NCBI RefSeq assembly: GCF_900143675.1
Contig: NZ_FRFC01000003.1
Coordinates: 248,001-312,000, forward strand
Reading direction: 5' to 3'
Source: Candidatus Nitrosotalea sinensis
GTDB taxonomy: Archaea > Thermoproteota > Nitrososphaeria > Nitrososphaerales > Nitrosopumilaceae
Length of the DNA stretch: 64,000 nucleotides
Shown here: one piece after another, positions 8,416-15,826 of the stretch
Numbering within the stretch: position 1 is the first letter of the stretch
Layout: the number at the start of each line of letters is the position of its first letter
The notes under the pieces: model-generated
Seen by the model: only the letters and a program-made list of their open reading frames with translations
The model's database searches: none
What the model was told of the DNA's origin: nothing
Program-made: the position numbers and the translations under genes

Positions 8416-8441
8416 GTAGTCTAGTCTGCTGAATAGACTAC
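8416..8441. promoter_or_regulatory. Hairpin touching a start codon
   Basis: GTAGTCTA (8416-8423) and TAGACTAC (8434-8441) form a perfect 8-bp stem with a 10-base loop, ending one base before ATG 8442. It could be an operator, a translational control hairpin, or the hairpin of a rolling-circle double-strand origin. The sequence alone does not choose between these. Confidence 0.4.
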
Positions 8442-8684
8442 ATGAATCACAGATTACAACAATATCTCGTAATTGAGATCGGGAAGCACTCCCCTGTAGA
8501 AAATCCAGTAGGAAGATACCTGGTAAAAGAGGGCAAAAATCTTCCAAACAGTGTAACAGAAGACATAGGTGGTTTTTCTTTATGCCCGTCTTATTCTGCT
8601 AAACAGCAAAGAAGAATCCATCGTATCTCTGTCAGTGCATCAGGGAGAAATTTCAGAAATAAAACAAGAGGTTGGGATCAATGA
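8442..8684 (+). CDS. Possible small protein at head of ParB operon
   Basis: An 80-codon frame whose TGA overlaps the ATG of the following zinc-ribbon gene (ATGA at 8681), the same coupling seen through the rest of this operon. That favours it being real. Against this, the second half is Arg/Ser-rich and looks like an off-frame translation, and a strong hairpin touches its start. A second overlapping frame (8569-8784) is also open. No homology is recognised. Confidence 0.35.
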   Translation: MNHRLQQYLVIEIGKHSPVENPVGRYLVKEGKNLPNSVTEDIGGFSLCPSYSAKQQRRIHRISVSASGRNFRNKTRGWDQ

Positions 8685-8863
8685 AGGAAGTTTTGAAAGA
8701 CCCAACATCATGTCCACACTGTGGAACAGGAACATCAGGCAGATCTGCAATCCAAAGTATTTTTGGACTGAGAAGTATGGGTGATGGAACAGTCAGAGTA
8801 CAATCTTGGTGTAAGAAGTGTAGGAAAAATTCCTCTAGAAAACCAGTGGGAGAGTGGAAATGA
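8681..8863 (+). CDS. Small zinc-ribbon protein (60 aa)
   Basis: The start is the ATG at 8681, preceded by GAGGT at 8669-8673. Two Cys pairs, CPHC near the N-terminus and CKKC near residue 45, form a zinc ribbon. The C-terminus is basic. Its stop overlaps the start of the next gene (ATGA). Small ribbons of this type are common in archaeal plasmids and viruses and are usually nucleic-acid binding. The exact role is unknown. Confidence 0.65.
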   Translation: MKEVLKDPTSCPHCGTGTSGRSAIQSIFGLRSMGDGTVRVQSWCKKCRKNSSRKPVGEWK

Positions 8864-9057
8864 GCATAAGGATATTCAACGGTGAGTTAGCTCATCAAAA
8901 TCCCATCTGTACCGAGTGTAACAATCGTTGCTACTCTCTTTACACTGGAGGAAGAAAAGACAAGATAAATGACATGTATTTTTGTAAAAAATGTCAGATT
9001 ATCTACAAGATGCCTGACAAAAAAATATGTGATATGTTGGGGGTTAAATCGAATTGA
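8860..9057 (+). CDS. Second small zinc-ribbon protein (65 aa)
   Basis: The start is the ATG at 8860, overlapping the previous stop. It has CTECNNRC near residues 16-23 and CKKC near 45-48, again a probable zinc ribbon, but is not obviously a duplicate of its upstream neighbour. Its stop overlaps or adjoins the start of the ParB-like gene. A GTG at 8854 would add two residues. Confidence 0.62.
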   Translation: MSIRIFNGELAHQNPICTECNNRCYSLYTGGRKDKINDMYFCKKCQIIYKMPDKKICDMLGVKSN

Positions 9058-9068
9058 TACTTTCCTCC

Positions 9069-10097
9069 ATGCCGTCAATATATGAAGGTCCAAAGGAAGT
9101 AGCATTGAAAGACCTTCAACTGGATTCAGAGAATGTCAGATTCAAGCATCTAGGAACCCATCTGACAGAATCTCAAATTGAGGAATGGCTCTATGATGAG
9201 GAAGATGTAAGAGCCTTGATGAAACAGATTTTGCGAGATAAAGGTATCCTACAACCCCTCTATGTTAAACAGAAAAATGGCAAGTATGTTGTCAAGGAAG
9301 GTAATAGGAGAACCACAGCTCTTAGGAGAATTAGTAAAGAAATCCTTCTAGGTAAAGAAAAAGGGTTTGAGAAACATCACTTTGAGATAGTGCCAGTAAT
9401 GGTTCTCAAAGGCACTGACCGTGAAATTGACATATTCCTAGGCTCGATTCACGTATCAGGTCCTAAAGCATGGGCAGCAGCAAACAAAGCAGGTCACATA
9501 TTTGATCTAGTCGAAAAACATGGTGAGTCATTTCAAAGTATTGCAGAAGACCTTGCAATGACAAAAAAGACTGTAATGAACTACTATCATGCATTCAAAG
9601 CAACACAGACCTATGGCAAAAGACATCCTGAAGACAAGAACTATCTGCACAAGTATTCTTTCTTTGCAGAGCTATATAGTAGCAAAATATTGACAAGTTG
9701 GGTCAGTGAAGATCCTTCAAGGCTAGATTACTTCATTGACTTGATTGCAAGCAAAAAGTTCACTCTTACTTACAAAGATGTGCGAACCTTTGCAAAAATC
9801 ATTGCTACACCAAACCCAAAGAGTTCACAAGCACTAGCTATCTTGGATGCAGAAGATGGAAACATCGAAAAAGCATACGCCTTCTTAACAGAGAGTCAAA
9901 GAAATCTCAAAGTTGGACCTTGGAAAGATCTAGAATCTATCTTGCAGAATCTGAAACAATTACCCTTTGAGGAATTTCTTGCTGCAATTGAGGACAGATC
10001 CAAACAAAAGATTGTAGAGGAAGTGGCAAATTTTGCAGGTGAGATGCAAGAGAGAATCAAAGAGGAACTGGATAGAAGAGGAGTTACACCAATATGA
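9069..10097 (+). CDS. ParB-like partition/nuclease-domain protein
   Basis: A 342-residue protein from ATG 9069; a TTG at 9054 adds five residues and would overlap the previous stop. The N-terminal ParB/sulfiredoxin fold contains LQPLYVKQKNGKYVVKEG and EGNRRTTALRR (about residue 80), matching the ParB box II pattern. A helix-turn-helix region (about 150-175) includes MTKKTVMNYYHAF. No ParA ATPase gene is visible in E1, so it may act in partition with a host ATPase, as a regulator, or as an ParB-fold CTPase/nuclease. Its stop overlaps the next ATG. Confidence 0.8.
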   Translation: MPSIYEGPKEVALKDLQLDSENVRFKHLGTHLTESQIEEWLYDEEDVRALMKQILRDKGILQPLYVKQKNGKYVVKEGNRRTTALRRISKEILLGKEKGFEKHHFEIVPVMVLKGTDREIDIFLGSIHVSGPKAWAAANKAGHIFDLVEKHGESFQSIAEDLAMTKKTVMNYYHAFKATQTYGKRHPEDKNYLHKYSFFAELYSSKILTSWVSEDPSRLDYFIDLIASKKFTLTYKDVRTFAKIIATPNPKSSQALAILDAEDGNIEKAYAFLTESQRNLKVGPWKDLESILQNLKQLPFEEFLAAIEDRSKQKIVEEVANFAGEMQERIKEELDRRGVTPI

Positions 10098-10444
10098 AAT
10101 CCAGACCTATTTTTGAAATCAGTGTGAATGGTCATGTAAGTACCAACTCTGGAAAGGAAACAATCGAAAATTGGAGATGTATTCTTGAGAGGCATTTTGC
10201 CTCTTTACATTGTAGTACCTGTGAAAAAAGAAAACTCTCTGTGGTGTTACGATTTTGGCTTGCACCTAATAGAATATATCGAATGCAGAGAAATGACTTG
10301 GATAATTTATCAAAACCAGTACTGGATGCAATGAAAAGAATAGGTATCATTTGTGATGATTCCGAGATATTTCATTTAGAGGCTAGTAAATTACCTACTG
10401 AAGGCGAAGAAGGAGTATACGTAAAGGTAAGGGAACTGAATTAA
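10094..10444 (+). CDS. RusA-family Holliday-junction resolvase
   Basis: A 116-residue endonuclease of the RusA family. The signature RNDLDNLSKPVLDAM gives D68, D70, N71, K74 and D78, and IICDDSEI gives D88/D89, matching the acidic catalytic layout of RusA. It resolves four-way junctions produced by recombination or rolling-circle replication. The ATGA overlap with the ParB-like gene shows co-translation. RusA genes typically belong to phages and plasmids, which supports the element assignment. Confidence 0.85.
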   Translation: MKSRPIFEISVNGHVSTNSGKETIENWRCILERHFASLHCSTCEKRKLSVVLRFWLAPNRIYRMQRNDLDNLSKPVLDAMKRIGIICDDSEIFHLEASKLPTEGEEGVYVKVRELN

Positions 10445-10504
10445 GAAATTAATCATCTTTTAATTGGAACATAAGAACAGTTCCAGAACTGTCATTTTAT
10501 TTTA

Positions 10505-10978
10505 ATGCCTATTAACCATACCATGTACAAGAAAGTGGAAGCAATGCAAATCCGTTACTTGGAAAAATCACTTGTAATAGAATTGAATAAAAAAATAATT
10601 GTAGAATGGAATGAACGGCATCCTGAGTTGCCAGAATACATATCTGAGTCAGGATCTGGACTTGACGAAGTTCTTTCTATCGTAGAAAAAACAGGTAATG
10701 ATGAGGTAGATCATAAAGACAAAATAATTGTAAAAGCAGCTCATCTTCTTGGTGGCATACCGTGGGCTCAATCATTTAGTGGGGCAAACAAACGAACTGC
10801 AATACTATCTACCACGATATTCCTACGAAGAAATGGATTATCTATAAAATTCCCACCAGAGGAACAACGTGAATTGAGGCAACTTTTATTTAAAATCCAA
10901 GAAGAGAGAGGAGGACTCCAGACAGAGATAATTGATAGACTAATTTTATATATTAGAAAAAATACTAAACCATTATGA
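10505..10978 (+). CDS. Fic/Doc-family protein lacking catalytic His
   Basis: A 157-residue protein with a Fic core. The family motif HPFxxGN(K/G)R appears as QSFSGANKR (89-97): N95, K96 and R97 are kept, but Q89 replaces the catalytic His. Active Fic/Doc enzymes transfer AMP or phosphate to target proteins. Without the His it is probably inactive or uses altered chemistry. Its stop overlaps the ATG of a 30-residue acidic peptide gene. An inhibitor role for that peptide is only suggested by position. Confidence 0.72.
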   Translation: MPINHTMYKKVEAMQIRYLEKSLVIELNKKIIVEWNERHPELPEYISESGSGLDEVLSIVEKTGNDEVDHKDKIIVKAAHLLGGIPWAQSFSGANKRTAILSTTIFLRRNGLSIKFPPEEQRELRQLLFKIQEERGGLQTEIIDRLILYIRKNTKPL

Positions 10979-11067
10979 GCCAAGATGAATCTGATTTCAT
11001 AGATGCATTCATGAAGGAACATGAACAGCTATTCGAAGATCTTGGAAATGAAATAAAAGACTTTTAG
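10975..11067 (+). CDS. 30-aa acidic peptide downstream of Fic gene
   Basis: The start overlaps the Fic stop (ATGA at 10,975). The peptide has ten Asp or Glu residues in 30 and is predicted to be one or two short helices. It could be a Fic partner or antitoxin-like peptide, or simply the last small gene of the operon. No homology is recognised, and it is too short to judge by coding statistics. Confidence 0.45.
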   Translation: MSQDESDFIDAFMKEHEQLFEDLGNEIKDF

Positions 11068-11166
11068 AAGTTTATTCTGTTCTTGTAATTTTTTTAATAT
11101 ATTGTCTGAAAAAGAAGTAGAAGTATTGCTTGAAAAAATGTAATTTAATACGCTTTTCGTAACTTG

Positions 11167-11248
11167 TTACCGATAAGCTATAAAGCTCGTTATTAAAATA
11201 ATCAGGGGTCTATAGAATAGGCATGGAAAAGAGCCTAGTTGTGTTTGA
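11167..11248 (+). repeat. Junction attachment repeat between E1 and E2 (82 bp)
   Basis: Second copy of the 82-bp repeat, with TTACCGAT as its octamer. It forms the right boundary of E1 and the left boundary of E2. Just upstream sits the right-end block GCTTTTCGTAACTT (11,152-11,165), which is absent upstream of the left copy. Confidence 0.85.
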
Positions 11249-11252
11249 CTAA
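11223..11252 (+). pseudogene. Integrase 5' fragment at left end of E2
   Basis: ATG 11,223 begins the same eight codons as the E1 integrase (MEKSLVVF), then a ninth codon and a stop. The putative integrase promoter just upstream is also copied. The remainder of an integrase gene is absent from E2, so this is a remnant or an attachment site carrying integrase sequence. Confidence 0.8.
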
Positions 11253-11309
11253 CAATCCTGAATGTAATGCACAAAAAAGAACTTTTCTTAAGGGATTTGA
11301 TCATTAATT

Positions 11310-12149
11310 ATGGTGTTTTGTAGACATCAATACCAGTATACTCAAGGCTATTTTGTCTGTGTAAAATGTAGAAAGAGAACATATCAAAAGCGAACTCATT
11401 ATAGAAGACGAAAAAAAGGCCCTTGGATTATTTTATCTATAATTGTAGTTGCTGTAATTGCATATTTTGTATTTCATCCAACTATCAACTCATCATTTGT
11501 AACAATTCAAAAACCAAATTTTATTAACATTCCAGGTAGTCCAGCACCAAAAATAATCAAAGTACCAATGCCAAAACTTCCAGTATCAATACCAATCAAA
11601 TTACCAGATGTTTCAGTACCTAATCTTCCATCAATAATACCACAAGCTGTTCCTCCACCTTCACTTGATGAACTAAAGCAGATTGCATTAGATGACCTCA
11701 ACAAGTACAGGACACAAAATGGATTACACGTACTAACTCTAGGAAACGCAAGATCATCTCAGATATACGCAGAAGAGTTGCTTCAAGAAGGTTGTATTCA
11801 TCATATAGATGCTAAAGGTGAGGGTCCTATGCTGAGATACAAAAATAACGGCGATACTATGTTTCTAGTTTCAGAAAACATTGCTGGTGAATCTGGTACA
11901 ACCTATGGAACTCCTCAATCAAGTATTCTAGATGGAAATAATAGAATGATGTATGATGATGCATCATCTAATTGGGGCCATAAAAGAAACATACTCGACC
12001 CAGAACCTGTGTCCGTCTCAATAGGAATTGCCTATGATTCACAAAGACTAGTTATGGTCCAAGACTTCCAAGCAGTTCTACCTAATGGTTATGAGTATGA
12101 TCCTTCTAGTTTTCAAACAGAACCACAAGATCAAAAGTTCTGCTGGTAA
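11310..12149 (+). CDS. Membrane-anchored CAP/SCP-domain protein
   Basis: A 279-residue protein. The N-terminus holds C4, H6 and CVKC (17-20), possibly a zinc knuckle. It is followed by a very basic stretch (23-36) and one membrane helix (about 38-56). A Pro-rich linker (57-115) leads to a CAP/SCP domain (about 117-265) with HHIDAKG, SENIAG and the SNWGHKRNIL signature. Topology predicts the CAP domain outside the cell. CAP proteins act in secretion, adhesion or proteolysis, but the substrate here is unknown. It is one of two cargo genes of E2. Confidence 0.8.
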   Translation: MVFCRHQYQYTQGYFVCVKCRKRTYQKRTHYRRRKKGPWIILSIIVVAVIAYFVFHPTINSSFVTIQKPNFINIPGSPAPKIIKVPMPKLPVSIPIKLPDVSVPNLPSIIPQAVPPPSLDELKQIALDDLNKYRTQNGLHVLTLGNARSSQIYAEELLQEGCIHHIDAKGEGPMLRYKNNGDTMFLVSENIAGESGTTYGTPQSSILDGNNRMMYDDASSNWGHKRNILDPEPVSVSIGIAYDSQRLVMVQDFQAVLPNGYEYDPSSFQTEPQDQKFCW

Positions 12150-12208
12150 ATTAATTCTAAATTATAATAGAATGCTGAAATACTTGTTACTGAATAATTT
12201 TGTGAAAC

Positions 12209-13477
12209 ATGCCAGATGATGAACCAAATTACTATTGGATATTAAGTCATTCTAATCGGCTTCGTCGTTACAAAAATCCAAATAAATCCAGTTATCTGAT
12301 TGAGTTTAGATTTTCAGGTTATGCAAAAGAAGCCATAAAGGAATTGAAAAAAAACATAGCTAGAAACTATCATGTGAAAAGTCAAAAGGTTCCTCACATT
12401 ACACTTGTTGGACCTGTATCAACACGAGATGAAAAACGACTTGTTAAGGAAGTCAAAGATGTTTGCAAGCACTATGAGCTAGTCAAATTCAAGTTAGACG
12501 GATTTGATAGCTTTGAAGATCGTGTAATCTTTGTAAAAATAAACCCCTCCGAAGAACTCAAACAACTCCGATTGGAACTGTATGAAAAATTAGGAAAATT
12601 CTGTGATGTATCAGAATTTGATAAAGTCCATTTTACTTTTCATGCAACACTTGTAAAAGACATACAAAGAAAGTTTGATCGTATTTGGGATTATCTTCAG
12701 ACTTGGAAGATACCAGAAATGGATCAATATGTAATTAGAGTTACTGTAGTAAAGAATTTCAAAATACTTGCTGAATATGATCTTCTACAAGGAAAAACTC
12801 TGGATCGTTCCAAATCTCTTGACAGAAAAACATATCACAAGACTATGAAGAAACTAGGTGAGAAAAGAGAGCCGTCTGAAATCAAATTTGAGAAAATACC
12901 TAGCACTGAAAGAGTTTTCGTATTAAGCGATACTCATTTTGATCATGGTAACGTTATTCGATTTTCTCACAGACCTTTTGATTCTATAAGACAAATGAAC
13001 TATCAAATGGTTGAAAACTGGAACAATACTGTGAAGGAAGATAGATTGTATTTTCTAGGGGATTTAACGTTTGGTCGAGGAAGAAGACCGATAGACTTTT
13101 GGCTGAAAAAACTCGGTGGAAAGATATACCATTTGAGGGGAAATCATGATACTGACATAATTGAGCATGCTACAGTAATACCAAATAGGTATGGAATACA
13201 GTATAGAGATTACCAATTTTTGCTAATGCATGAACCACGTAGACCTTTTGGATATGATGGATGGATAATTCATGGTGATAAACACAATACAAATTTGATA
13301 GATTATCCATTAATACACCAAAAAAATAAGACAGTTAATGTTTCAGCAGAGCTTGTCAACTATACTCCGTTAAGCTTGGAAAAAATTATCTCACTGATAG
13401 AAACTGGAGATAGTTATAATACATTAAATGAAAAACAAGAAAACATTCCTGAGAATAAATGGAAGTTTTGGAAATAA
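12209..13477 (+). CDS. 2H phosphoesterase / metallophosphoesterase fusion
   Basis: A 422-residue two-enzyme protein. The N-terminal 2H domain (about 28-200) shows the paired motifs H63-x-T65 (PHITLVGP) and H145-x-T147 (FHATLV) of RNA 2',3'-cyclic phosphodiesterases. The C-terminal calcineurin-like phosphoesterase has D241-x-H243, GD (284-285), GNHD (311-314), H341 and HGDKH (355-359), a complete metal-binding set. Together these could open a cyclic phosphate and remove the remaining phosphate from RNA or a cyclic-nucleotide signal. It is cargo in E2; both active sites look intact. Confidence 0.83.
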   Translation: MPDDEPNYYWILSHSNRLRRYKNPNKSSYLIEFRFSGYAKEAIKELKKNIARNYHVKSQKVPHITLVGPVSTRDEKRLVKEVKDVCKHYELVKFKLDGFDSFEDRVIFVKINPSEELKQLRLELYEKLGKFCDVSEFDKVHFTFHATLVKDIQRKFDRIWDYLQTWKIPEMDQYVIRVTVVKNFKILAEYDLLQGKTLDRSKSLDRKTYHKTMKKLGEKREPSEIKFEKIPSTERVFVLSDTHFDHGNVIRFSHRPFDSIRQMNYQMVENWNNTVKEDRLYFLGDLTFGRGRRPIDFWLKKLGGKIYHLRGNHDTDIIEHATVIPNRYGIQYRDYQFLLMHEPRRPFGYDGWIIHGDKHNTNLIDYPLIHQKNKTVNVSAELVNYTPLSLEKIISLIETGDSYNTLNEKQENIPENKWKFWK

Positions 13478-13507
13478 TTGCATATTCCAAGTTTTTTATT
13501 TAATAAT

Positions 13508-13533
13508 GCTTTTCGTAACTTATAATTACCTAT
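13508..13533 (+). repeat. Right boundary of E2 and target octamer at the cdc48 stop
   Basis: GCTTTTCGTAACTT at 13,508-13,521 repeats the block at the right end of E1. It is followed four bases later by TTACCTAT at 13,526-13,533. The first three bases of that octamer are the complement of the cdc48 stop codon, so the integration target is the 3' end of cdc48 and the coding sequence stays intact. Confidence 0.7.
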
Positions 13534-15727
13534 AGTATGGAACTGCTACCTTTTCGCCTATCTTCAATTCCTTCTGTGTCTTGACTTTTCTTACTGCTTC
13601 TTCAAAATGCCTCATAGTTACTTTTGCCTCTGTTGCTTGTTTTTCTGCCTCTTTTTGATCTGGATATTTATCAAGAAACTCATGTATGACAAGTGACACT
13701 GCAGTGTTTGCTATTGATGCAACATCAGCACCACTCATTCCATCTGTTGCTTCTGCAATCTTGTCAATGTCTACATAATCTGTATTCTTTATTCCATTTG
13801 TCATAGGTTCTCTGACTACTGGAATCTCCTTTGTGTTTATCTCTAAGATCTTCCTCCTTCCTTCTTTGTCTGGAAGTGGCACAAGTATGATTTTATCAAA
13901 TCTGCCTGGTCTTAACAATGCGGTATCAATCATGTCTGCTCTGTTAGTTGCAGCAAGAACTACTACACCATGTAAACTCTCTATACCATCTAATTCTGTC
14001 AAAAGCTGACTTACTACTCTTTCTGTAACTGCCGTCTCTCCTCCTACACCACGTATTGGTGCAATTGAATCAATTTCATCGAAAAATATTACACATGGAG
14101 ATGCCTGTCTTGCTCGTCTGAAGATCTCTCTTATTCCACGCTCTGATTCTCCAACCCATTTTGATAATAATTCTGGTCCTCTAACTGAAATGAAGTTTGC
14201 TTCACTCTCAGTTGCTACTGCTTTTGCCATCAATGTTTTTCCAGTACCACTTGGTCCATGCAACAATATTCCTCTAGGCATACGATGTCCAAGTTTTGAG
14301 TATAATGTGGGATATTTCATTGGCCATTCTACGGCTTCTTGAAGTTCACGTTTGACATTTTCAAGTCCTCCTACCTCGTCCCAACTAACATCTGGATTTT
14401 CAATGAAAACTTCACGCATTCCTGATGGAGTGACTTCTCTTATTGCATTTTGAAAGTCCTCTGCATTTACTACTAATTTATCTAATGTTTCGGGTGGGAG
14501 TTTTTCATCTTCCAAGTTTAGCTCTGGAAGTAGTCTTCGCAGACACTTCATTGCCGCCTCTTTACATAGATACTCCAAATCTGCTCCTACATATCCATGG
14601 CTAATTGATGCAATCTTGTCTGCATTCACATCATCGCTTAATGGCATGTTTCTTGTATGTATCATCAAAATGTCTTTTCTGCCCTTTTTGTCAGGTACTT
14701 TGATCTCTATCTCTCTGTCAAATCTGCCAGGTCTTCTAAGTGCAGGATCGATTGCATTAGGTCTGTTGGTTGCAGATATGACAATTACTTTTCCTCTGGC
14801 CTCAAGTCCATCCATCAGGGAAAGTAATTGGGAAACAACTCTTCGCTCTACTTCTCCTGTGACCTCTTCTCTTTTTGGTGCAATTGAATCAATTTCATCG
14901 ATAAATATTATTGATGGAGACTTTTCTTTTGCCTCTTTGAAGATCTCTCTTAATCTTGCCTCACTTTCACCGTAAAACTTACTCATTATCTCTGGACCTG
15001 ATATGCTTATGAAATGTGCATTACTTTCATTTGCAACTGCTTTTGCAAGTAGTGTTTTACCTGTTCCTGGAGGTCCGTATAACAAAACGCCTTTTGGAGC
15101 TTCAATCCCTAATTTTTCAAAAATCTCGGGATGTCTTAGAGGGAGTTCTATCATTTCACGAACTTTCTTAATTTCATCAGTTAATCCTCCGATATCCTCG
15201 TATGTTACCTGTGGTACACCACGCAATGTTTCTCCTTTCTCGGCAATGTGAAATACTGTCTTTTGTGTAACAAGTACTGCATCAGCTGCAGGTGTAACTC
15301 CTATCACTTGAAAAGTTAATCGTCCGCCAAAATACGGCACCATTACGTTGTCTCCTTTTATCAGAGGTACACTTTCTAGGGCATCTGCAAGATATCTTTC
15401 ATCAATTGGAGGTATTGCTTCTAGTGGTGCAACAACTACTTTTTCTGCTGCCACTGCTTTAATTTTTCTTACAGCTACAGTATCACCAATTGCAATACCT
15501 GCATTGTTTCTGACCAATCCGTCTACTCTGATAATCCCTTTTCCTTCATCTGAAGGATACAGTGGTAAACATTTAGCAACAGTTCTTCGTTTTCCCTTTA
15601 TCTCAATAACATCACCTGTAGAAGCTCCCAGTGAATCCATGGAATCATAATCTATACGAGCTACTCCTCTCCCTACGTCACGGGTATAAGCCTCAAGTAC
15701 CTTAAGGGAGAGTGCGTTTTGGCTCAC
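13526..15727 (-). CDS. cdc48: AAA+ ATPase Cdc48/VCP
   Basis: A 733-residue protein with an N-terminal substrate-binding domain (about 1-180) and two AAA modules. D1 has Walker [14 protein letters not shown] and Walker [10 protein letters not shown]2 has [13 protein letters not shown] and VIFFDEID. Archaeal Cdc48 unfolds proteins and feeds the proteasome. The C-terminus VPYYR resembles the HbYX motif used to dock on the 20S core. The stop codon lies within the TTACCTAT integration octamer, so insertion of E1/E2 left the protein intact but removed its native downstream sequence, including gatD. Confidence 0.97.
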   Translation of the reverse strand: MSQNALSLKVLEAYTRDVGRGVARIDYDSMDSLGASTGDVIEIKGKRRTVAKCLPLYPSDEGKGIIRVDGLVRNNAGIAIGDTVAVRKIKAVAAEKVVVAPLEAIPPIDERYLADALESVPLIKGDNVMVPYFGGRLTFQVIGVTPAADAVLVTQKTVFHIAEKGETLRGVPQVTYEDIGGLTDEIKKVREMIELPLRHPEIFEKLGIEAPKGVLLYGPPGTGKTLLAKAVANESNAHFISISGPEIMSKFYGESEARLREIFKEAKEKSPSIIFIDEIDSIAPKREEVTGEVERRVVSQLLSLMDGLEARGKVIVISATNRPNAIDPALRRPGRFDREIEIKVPDKKGRKDILMIHTRNMPLSDDVNADKIASISHGYVGADLEYLCKEAAMKCLRRLLPELNLEDEKLPPETLDKLVVNAEDFQNAIREVTPSGMREVFIENPDVSWDEVGGLENVKRELQEAVEWPMKYPTLYSKLGHRMPRGILLHGPSGTGKTLMAKAVATESEANFISVRGPELLSKWVGESERGIREIFRRARQASPCVIFFDEIDSIAPIRGVGGETAVTERVVSQLLTELDGIESLHGVVVLAATNRADMIDTALLRPGRFDKIILVPLPDKEGRRKILEINTKEIPVVREPMTNGIKNTDYVDIDKIAEATDGMSGADVASIANTAVSLVIHEFLDKYPDQKEAEKQATEAKVTMRHFEEAVRKVKTQKELKIGEKVAVPYYR

Positions 15728-15826
15728 ATTTTAGCACCCTCAAACTAATTTTTATACCTTTGTCGTCTTTGATCCACGATTTAGATCAGAAGATTAAAAT
15801 TTACAAGATAAATCACAATCGATACT

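Larger units (their letters stand above)
384..11166. mobile_element. Integrated plasmid-like element E1 (10.8 kb)
   Basis: E1 is bounded by direct copies of TTACC(T/G)AT at 384 and 11,167; the second copy begins the next element. The left end carries the tyrosine integrase gene. The interior holds an HUH rolling-circle initiator, a ribbon-helix-helix protein, a ParB-like protein, a RusA-type resolvase, an AbiV-type protein and several unknown genes. No capsid, portal or terminase gene is recognisable, so an integrative plasmid fits better than a provirus. The right end carries GCTTTTCGTAACTT at 11,152-11,165, which recurs near the right end of E2. The boundaries come from repeat comparison and are inferred to within a few bases. 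Confidence 0.8.
11167..13525. mobile_element. Integrase-less tandem element E2 (2.4 kb)
   Basis: E2 lies between the octamer copies at 11,167 and 13,526, directly after E1 in the same orientation. Its left 82 bp match E1's left end with three mismatches and include the integrase promoter and first eight codons, but the reading frame then stops. Its right end shares a 14-bp exact block and flanking TTTAATA with E1's right end. The cargo is a CAP-domain membrane protein and a 2H/metallophosphoesterase fusion. It could be a deletion remnant of a related element or a satellite using E1's integrase in trans. The sequence does not decide between them. Confidence 0.65.

Noticed and set aside
8569-8784. 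Alternative 71-codon frame in the ParB operon leader
   Set aside because: It overlaps the zinc-ribbon gene at 8681, which has clear Cys pairs and an RBS. It is not impossible, but I see no support for it.
384-11166. E1 as a provirus
   Set aside because: No capsid, portal, terminase or packaging ATPase gene is recognisable, while replication and partition-type genes are.
13508-13521. GCTTTTCGTAACTT as a promoter element
   Set aside because: Both copies lie at element right ends at a similar distance from the octamer and not in a consistent position before a gene, so an attachment-arm role is likelier.
14616-15650. Plus-strand open frames within cdc48
   Set aside because: They are opposite-strand shadows of a long, strongly conserved gene.
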